Shown here one piece after another: positions 58,201 to 64,000 of a stretch of 64,000 bases of DNA. The number at the start of each line of letters is the position of its first letter. The stretch's first letter is position 1. Under the pieces are notes generated by a model. It made no database searches. It was not told the DNA's origin and worked only from the letters and a program-made list of their open reading frames with translations. Source of the DNA: Pyrus communis (taxonomy: Eukaryota > Streptophyta > Magnoliopsida > Rosales > Rosaceae); NCBI RefSeq assembly GCF_963583255.1, contig NC_084810.1, positions 10,871,853 through 10,935,852 on the forward strand, given 5' to 3'. The position numbers were made by a program, and so were the translations under genes.

Positions 58201-61200
58201 TGTTTCTAATATGCCCTGCTTCCATGCGTACCTTTTCTTCCAAGGTCATTTTAAATGCCATTCGATGGTTTTATTTTTATTGTACGTTGTCGATGCTGGT
58301 GCACGTTCCTTAAGAATGATTTATCATTCAAAACTGGCTCCAAAGTGTGATTTCCTTCAAGAGAAAAACATGGAGTTTCTTCTTTCGTTATTGCATAGTG
58401 AGAATGAAAATGTTACTGGACTTGGTGCAAGTATAATCATACATTCTTGTGAGAATACCGCTGAACAGAAGGCACTGTGTCATGCTGGGGTTGTTAAGAA
58501 GCTAATTAGCCTTCTTGAAGGTTCTCTAAATCAGAGAGATAATAGTTTAGAGTCTCTAGCCACAATTATGAAAAACAATGTTGAAGCTGTTTTAGAGTTT
58601 GTGGGATCTGAAAATGGAAGAGCTTTGAGTTCTGTAATTGAATTGACAAAGGATAGGTATACCCGTACCAAATTATTGGCCTCTATGTGCTTGATTGTTA
58701 TAAGGAACTCCTCTTGTTGCTATTTGCAAGATATAGGCATCAAAACCAAGTTGGTGCATCTCTTGCTTGAACTTCATGATGATCCTGGTCAAGTTGGAGA
58801 TGAAGCTCCCTCTGCATTTTCTAGTTTAATTTCAGAAAAACTGGATCTACAGAAACTAGCATTTGAGGCAAATGCTATTGATAAACTTTACAACCACTTG
58901 CAAAAGAGTCCGTTGCATCCCAAACGCTTGGAAGGAATATTGCTGGCACTGGCTGATCTATGCTCAAAGTTGGAGAGCTGCAGGTCTAGATTTCTGTCGT
59001 TGCAGGTCTGTTGCTTCATATAATACATTAACTTGTGCCTGGGTTAGCTATTACGGTTTTGCTAAGAATGCTAATTTTTTCCATCATTGTTTGTTTTCCC
59101 ATATTTTCTCTCATATGCCCACATCTCCTTCATAAAAATAAAAATAAAAACTTAAAACCAAAAATAGAAGTTGTAAAAAAATCCCCTTTTCCCCAATAAC
59201 AGTGGTTTCTGTGAGCAAATCATCATGACCTCATTTCTCTTCCTTGTCTTATGTCTTACTAAGCTGTAGAACTGATTGTTTGTTGAAAATCCAGCCAGTT
59301 TGTAACTTCTGATATTTTTCCTCAATATAGGCGTTGAAATTGGTATCTGATGCCCTAACTCATGATAGTTCTGAAGTACGTACGGCAGCTTGCATTTGTT
59401 AAGATGTGTCTCTCGGTCAATCAAGGTTTGCAATGTGTTCTAGGTCAATAATATTTAAAATTTTATTACACGCATAGGTGTTTCTAAGAAATTGTCATTC
59501 AGAATTTTTGTGCAGGTAATTTTATGAATGAAATGATTGTCCCTCCCTTGGTTCAGCTATTGGATGACCCTTCTACATCTGTCCAGGTATATGCTTTGCT
59601 TATCACTAATAAACCCGTTTCTATGTCAGATGAGTCTAGTCCCGTATTATTCCCAAGAATTTACGTTTGATTGAAATACAGATATGCATTATGCAGTTGC
59701 ATCAATGCAAATGGTTTCTAAAATTACCTTATGACTTCTCTTCGTTTCAGGTTGCAGCTCTCAGCGCGATTGGCAACATAGTTGTTGATTTTACCATGCG
59801 TAAGTCATTATTTGTACAGTGTGGAGGCATGAAACAGCTTGTTCAGTTATCAAGATCAATGGATTCAACTGTGAGGTTAAATGCTTTATGGGCATTAAGG
59901 AACCTGATGTTCCTTGCTGACAATGCCTGTAAACAAGAGATCTTCATGGAGTTTACGGCTTCTTCATTAGCAAGTGTCATCTGTGGTAATGTGATGATTT
60001 GTCGGTGGCAGTTTAGAATTTTTCCTTTAATAATTTTTCTTTATATGTTCGCTTAAAATTAAATGTATTTGCACCTTGCAGACCCCGAACCTTTTGTCCA
60101 ACAGCAGGCTCTTGCACTTATTCGGAATCTTGTTGATGGATGTGTGAAGTCCATTGATCTTGTCTTTGCTGAAAATGGCATGATATTAGATGCTGTTGGG
60201 AGGCAGTTGCAGAATGTTTCAAAAGATGAAATTTGGATACAGGTTAGATGTCTTTCTTTGGATTGATGACATTAAGTAGCCATGTTATAGGTACCTTGGT
60301 GACATGCAGTCTAAATTCTGATACTTCATTCCTTATTGCCAGTTTGTTTATAATGTGCATAACTGTAAATTTCTGAAATATGCGTTTGGTTTATCAGTCT
60401 AATAATGTTGTGAATTCATGCCAGTTCTAAATTCAGATATTTCATCCCTAGATTGCAAGTTTATTCTGCATAACTGGAAATTTCTTCAAACGTGCATTTG
60501 GTGTATCAGTATATTATGCAAAAACTGAACTTACTTATCCCATAGTATTATTGATTGGTTTGTTTAACCGAGGATAATTTGGAATACCATGTTGTTGTTG
60601 AAGGTTTATTCATAAAAGATGTTTTCTAGTTCCGGGTCTTGCAATTAGTGGGCCATTGAGTTGCTTTCCTTGAGTCAGAAAGCAAGCCTTAGTTAACGTG
60701 AAATCATCTCCATCTTTAATATTGACTCTAACTGTGCAAAAGATTTTATGCTTATAAGTCAAGTACCCAGTTTAGAAGTGAATCCTGTGATGGCCTAATG
60801 GGGTTATTAGAATACCAGTGTTTACCTTCTCTTGATTAAAGTAATTGTTGGCTACACCACATTTGCCAAAGGGAAGAAGAAAGAATAGTTTAAATAAGAT
60901 TACTCGATTCTAACTAAAATCGAGGCCTTTTGTGATAAAACCTCACACCTGACGGATTGGACAGGTGGTAATTACCAAATTGGGGACAGTATCGGTGTTG
61001 TTGGAAGTGGGGCCCTCGACCCGTCTCTCTGAAAATTTTACATGGTATCAGAGCCAGGGGGTGGGCCCGTACTGTCACGTGATTGGCTGGGTCCTCTTTG
61101 GCCTTGCGCAGTGATGGGTGGGTCCCCCTTGGCCCCACGTGTTGGGTGAGTCCTGACTTGGCTCCATGTGGTTGCCTATGTGTGGATGTCCCACATGTAG

Positions 61201-61946
61201 GGGCGTGTTGGCTATCCCACATCTGCCAGAGGGAAAAAGAAAGAAGGGTTTAAATAAGATTACCCCACTCGAACTAAAATCGAGGCCTTTTGATATAAAA
61301 CCCCACACTTGACGGATTGGGCAGGTGGTAATTACCAAGTTAGGGGCAGTGTCGGTGTTGTTGGAAGTGGGGCCCTCAGCCGGTCTCTCTGGAAATTCTA
61401 CAGTAACAAGATCTAAATATGCAGAAGTAGTAGGCGTTGAAGCTTTTGACTCCTTTCTTTATCGTTGATCTTGTTGTTTCTATTATATTATTTTACTTTA
61501 TAATAGGGTTTTAAGTCATTGTCATATAGGGAATGTATGTGCTTAGCAATGTTGCAAGTGGGAATGAATTTCAGAAGGAAGCAGTTATGCATCAACTCAT
61601 TCCACAAGCTGACAGCGGGACACAATATTTTATTCTCGAGTTTTTGCAGAGTAATGAAAACCAATTACGTACAGCTTCTGTCTGGGCCATTGTGAATCTT
61701 ACTTTTCCATCAAGTCCTGGTGCTTTAAGTTGGCTTGTAAAACTACACAATGCTGGCGTAGTTTCTCAAGTAAAGAGCATGGTCAATGATCCTTGCCTAG
61801 ATGTGAAGGTTGTTAAGATATCTCAAATTTGTTATTTATCCATCTTATTTAATAATCAGTTGAATCTTATCTGATTCATTGTGGCACAGCTTCGAGTAAG
61901 AACAGCGCTTGGGCAATTTACAACCTTTGGTGATTGCTCAACATGA
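55259..61946 (+). CDS. ARMC8: Armadillo repeat-containing protein 8 (ARMC8/GID5-type), eight exons, two lesions
   Basis: ARMC8 is the scaffold of the CTLH/GID E3 ubiquitin ligase (family knowledge). Exons: 55259-55606, 58286-59005, 59331-59425, 59503-59586, 59751-59985, 60082-60242, 61530-61808, 61890-61946. Reading starts MPTAASASLSASASS. ARM-type helices follow throughout: SPDSDVQLKSLRELKNRI, NVTGLGASIIIHSCEN, TAEQKALCHAGVVKKLISLL, VRLNALWALRNLMFLADNA, LRTASVWAIVNLTFPSS. It ends LRVRTALGQFTTFGDCST. With one base restored in exon 3 the sum is 1980 nt (659 aa). Lesions: exon 2 is preceded by TAC, not AG, after a T-rich tract; exon 3 is 95 nt where the phases need 96, giving TGT-TAA after AACIC. 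As written, the reading would stop after about 379 codons. It may be a decaying copy or contain sequence errors. A TRIM sits in intron 6. Confidence 0.88.
60846..61402 (+). mobile_element. TRIM retrotransposon (557 bp) in intron 6 of the ARMC8 gene
   Basis: LTRs 60846-61042 and 61206-61402 are both 197 bp, start TGTTGGCTA and end CTACA/TTACA. My hand alignment counts about 25 differences (near 87% identity). A perfect TGGTATCAGAGCC primer binding site (61043-61055) follows the first LTR, and a GTAGGGGCG purine tract precedes the second. The interior is 163 bp and non-coding. Flanks GTAAT (60841-60845) and GTAAC (61403-61407) agree at 4 of 5. It lies in the same orientation as the gene. Confidence 0.9.
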
Positions 61947-62782
61947 TTTTCCTACCCTCAAACCACTGGCAAAGAACAAGAGTAAGTAATGATGAAGTTG
62001 CACTAGTTTTGACCTCATTGTACATTCAACGTCCGTTGTGGCTTGCAACCACATGGTAAGCTTCAAACAATGACTTCATTTTTGGTTGATAGTAAGCATT
62101 AACCAATTTACCATAACTTTGAAAATGAGAAATTTTAGTATGACTCTTGTTTTAATTCAAAACTATTCCTATATAAAGTGAAAGTGAGGTTAATTGTACG
62201 GGAAAAATAATAGAATAGTAGTGGTATTCCAGCAAAACTTCTCTTCCTAACTTTGCCTCCCCATTCTGCCCCTTAAGCCGAAAAAGAAACTCATATATAT
62301 CAAAACCAGCTGGAGCACTCCAGCTCCGCCAACTCGACCTCACAGTGCAGCAAGTGTGGGAGAGGGCATCTGGGTTAAAGACATCTGGGGGGTTCGGCGC
62401 CTATAACAATTTGGTCCTTATAATATTTAGGAAAAACCACTCTTAAAGTTACAAATTGCTACGCTTTTGACCCCTCCGTCTGTCAAACTATCATCTCGTT
62501 TAGTGTTTTTTTTTTTCATGGCACTAAGTAGACTCATTTTTTTTTCTCACTTGCACTCCTGATTGTTGCCATGGCCATTTTTTTTCTCACCAAATGTGAC
62601 CTCGAGAAAAGCTTATGACGACATGGAGTTTGTAATTAGCCAAGTTTGTGCTTACATCATTATTTTTCGTCATAGGTGCAACACATTACTATCTTTCCAG
62701 TCAGTGGTCCGGAAGCTATATGATTTTAAGGGTACTGACCAGGTTGCCTATTCCATTTTTGTTTCTTTTGAACCCCTTTTAT
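61947..62782 (+). other. 3' UTR and flank of the ARMC8 gene
   Basis: Non-coding DNA after the TGA. Short open frames have no recognisable content. Confidence 0.5.
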
Positions 62783-63130
62783 ACTTGGTTTGGTACTGAG
62801 GTGATTATGAAAAAAGCTGGTATCAAAAAAAGCTGGGAGCTGTTTTTGTGTTTGGTAAACACTCAGCTTCAACTTTTTTTCACAGTTTTGGATTAAAAAA
62901 AGCCAAAAACAAGAAGTTGCAAAACCTAGCTTTGAAAAACCAGTTTTTTTTCACATCTGTTTTACATAAAAGTTTACCAAACACCCTAATATTGCTTTTT
63001 TTTTTTTTTTCAAAAGCACTTTTTAAAAAAAAAGTTTACCAAACAATCTGCTGCTTTATTTCACAGCTGCTTATTCTTACAGCACAGCAGAAGCAGCTTT
63101 TTTTCAAAGCACAGCAATACCAAACCAGTC
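62783..63130. mobile_element. MITE with TTTGGTA termini and AAAAGC/GCTTTT words
   Basis: The left end ACTTGGTTTGGTACTG and right end CAATACCAAACCAGT are imperfect inverted repeats. The inside is full of AAAAAGCTG/CAGCTTTTT and GTTTACCAAACA words on both strands, the layout of a common plant hAT-like MITE. A clean target duplication was not found, so the ends may be off by a few bases. Confidence 0.6.
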
Positions 63131-63424
63131 CTTAATACCTTGTATCATATGATCAATGTAGTTGTAGTTATGTAAACTTAGTGTACCGTCTGACTCACAT
63201 CACATTGCGTGTACAATGCTGTGGTATCATGTCAGATTTGTAAACATGTATACATCGGCAATCTTTTATTTCCAAATGTATAAAGTGACCAGAATAATTG
63301 TGGCATGTTGTTGCATCAAAGGCCTCGTGGAAGCTTTGTGTTGAGGAGTATCGGGCAAAGGATGCTCCGATGCCACTGTGATTGAGGCAGGGCTGATTGT
63401 GTTGTACAAGATTTACTTTGGCTG
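63131..63424. other. Short spacer, nothing recognised
   Basis: No gene or repeat identified. Confidence 0.4.
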
Positions 63425-64000
63425 TGATGCGAACTAAATAAGCACACAAATTAAAACCCTCTTTTGACAATTGTAGTAAATATGCAAGTAGGGATCGTTC
63501 TAGACCGGGGATTAGGAGGGATTACTAAATCATTTGGAAACTGACTCAAAAATGTAAGACAAACGTTAAAAACACTAAACTAGACTCAAAGAATGCAAAC
63601 TAAACAATAAAACACTTAAACAAATCAAAAGACTCAAAGAATGCAAAACACTTATAAACACAAACTAAGACACTTTCTAACTAAATTGGACACTAAAGTA
63701 AAGGGGTATTGAGGTTTTGACGAAATTAAACTAAATGCACAGATTGTAATTTAAAGGCAGAATGTAAATATGAATTGGATGAAAATATGGATGGAATGCT
63801 AGCTAGAAGGTTCTTCTTCACACATGTCACACTTGCATACAATTTGATTTTCAATTGGTCTTTCGATGAATTATGAAACTCGACACTCCAAGTTAATTAG
63901 ATCCGCTTAAATTAACCTTCAGATTTCCCTAGAATCATTGAATTGGATGAATATGCATCGCAACCAAATTATTCCTAACAAGTTCTCTATATGAACAGCA
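63425..64000. mobile_element. Second copy of the 25.9-kb LTR family (runs off the window)
   Basis: It starts TGATGCGAACTAAATAAGC and follows the 25902 LTR: GACAATTGTAGTAA, GTAGGGATCGTTCT and CCGGGGATTA near the start, then CGACACTCCAAGTTAATTAG and GAATATGCATCGCAA. The match continues to the last base. Whether it is solo or part of a full element cannot be seen. Confidence 0.8.

Noticed and set aside
58191..58285. Exon 2 of the ARMC8 gene starting at the AG at 58190
   Set aside because: It would need a phase shift or add unrelated residues before VVDAGARSL; conserved wording begins at 58286.
1..64000. tRNA, rRNA or small nuclear RNA genes
   Set aside because: By eye I saw no sequence with a convincing cloverleaf or rRNA signature; a tRNAscan or Infernal run would be decisive.

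Overview
This is a plant nuclear window. It has split genes with short introns and GT-AG junctions, AT-rich intergenic DNA, and dense nested LTR retrotransposons, MITEs and a TRIM. The host proteins read like eudicot proteins. Several LTRs resemble families I associate with Rosaceae trees such as apple or pear; that is recall, not a search. There are no bacterial operons, CRISPR arrays or recognisable tRNA/rRNA genes.

Four host genes can be reconstructed, plus one broken one. At 205-1785 (+) lie the last two exons of a chloroplast 2-oxoglutarate/malate translocator (DiT1), with a MITE in the intron between them. At 2333-3026 (-) is an F-box/Sel1-type fragment broken by one nonsense codon. At 31835-35116 (+) is a complete 13-exon MATE transporter of the FRD3/DTX42-43 citrate-exporter clade; its exons sum to 1551 nt (516 aa) and it has one GC-AG intron. 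At 36413-38396 (-) is a plant RR-TZF gene (ankyrin repeats plus CCCH fingers) whose N-terminal 443 codons are open, but whose C-terminal part is thrown out of frame at an A11 tract and at two later points. At 55259-61946 (+) is an eight-exon ARMC8/GID5-type armadillo gene. Its exon 2 lacks a normal AG acceptor and its exon 3 is one base short.

Most of the rest is layered mobile DNA. From 3.2 to 10.6 kb there is a CGCCTAG-rich MITE, copia LTR debris, and a reverse-strand copia pol remnant split by an element with long LTRs and only about 131 bp of interior. From 12.3 to 13.0 kb there is a broken coiled-coil/proline-repeat gene. From 14.1 to 22.4 kb there is a decayed copia element with both LTRs. 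From 23.5 to 29.7 kb a reverse gypsy-type LTR is split by a copia solo LTR (TSD AAAGT), itself split by another solo LTR (TSD CATTC). From 40.1 to 44.4 kb a forward gypsy solo LTR (TSD CTCAA) is split by a second copia solo LTR. From 50.4 to 53.1 kb there is a reverse Tat-like gypsy gag and PBS. A 989-bp foldback element sits just upstream of the ARMC8 gene, and a complete 557-bp TRIM lies in its sixth intron. The window ends inside a second copy of the 25.9-kb LTR family.

The host genes do not form a pathway. The best leads are the three damaged or unusual host genes (ARMC8, TZF, F-box), the GC-AG intron in the MATE gene, the covarying hairpin repeats in the gypsy LTR, the foldback next to ARMC8, and the clean nested solo-LTR stratigraphy. 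All boundaries were read by eye and no search was run.
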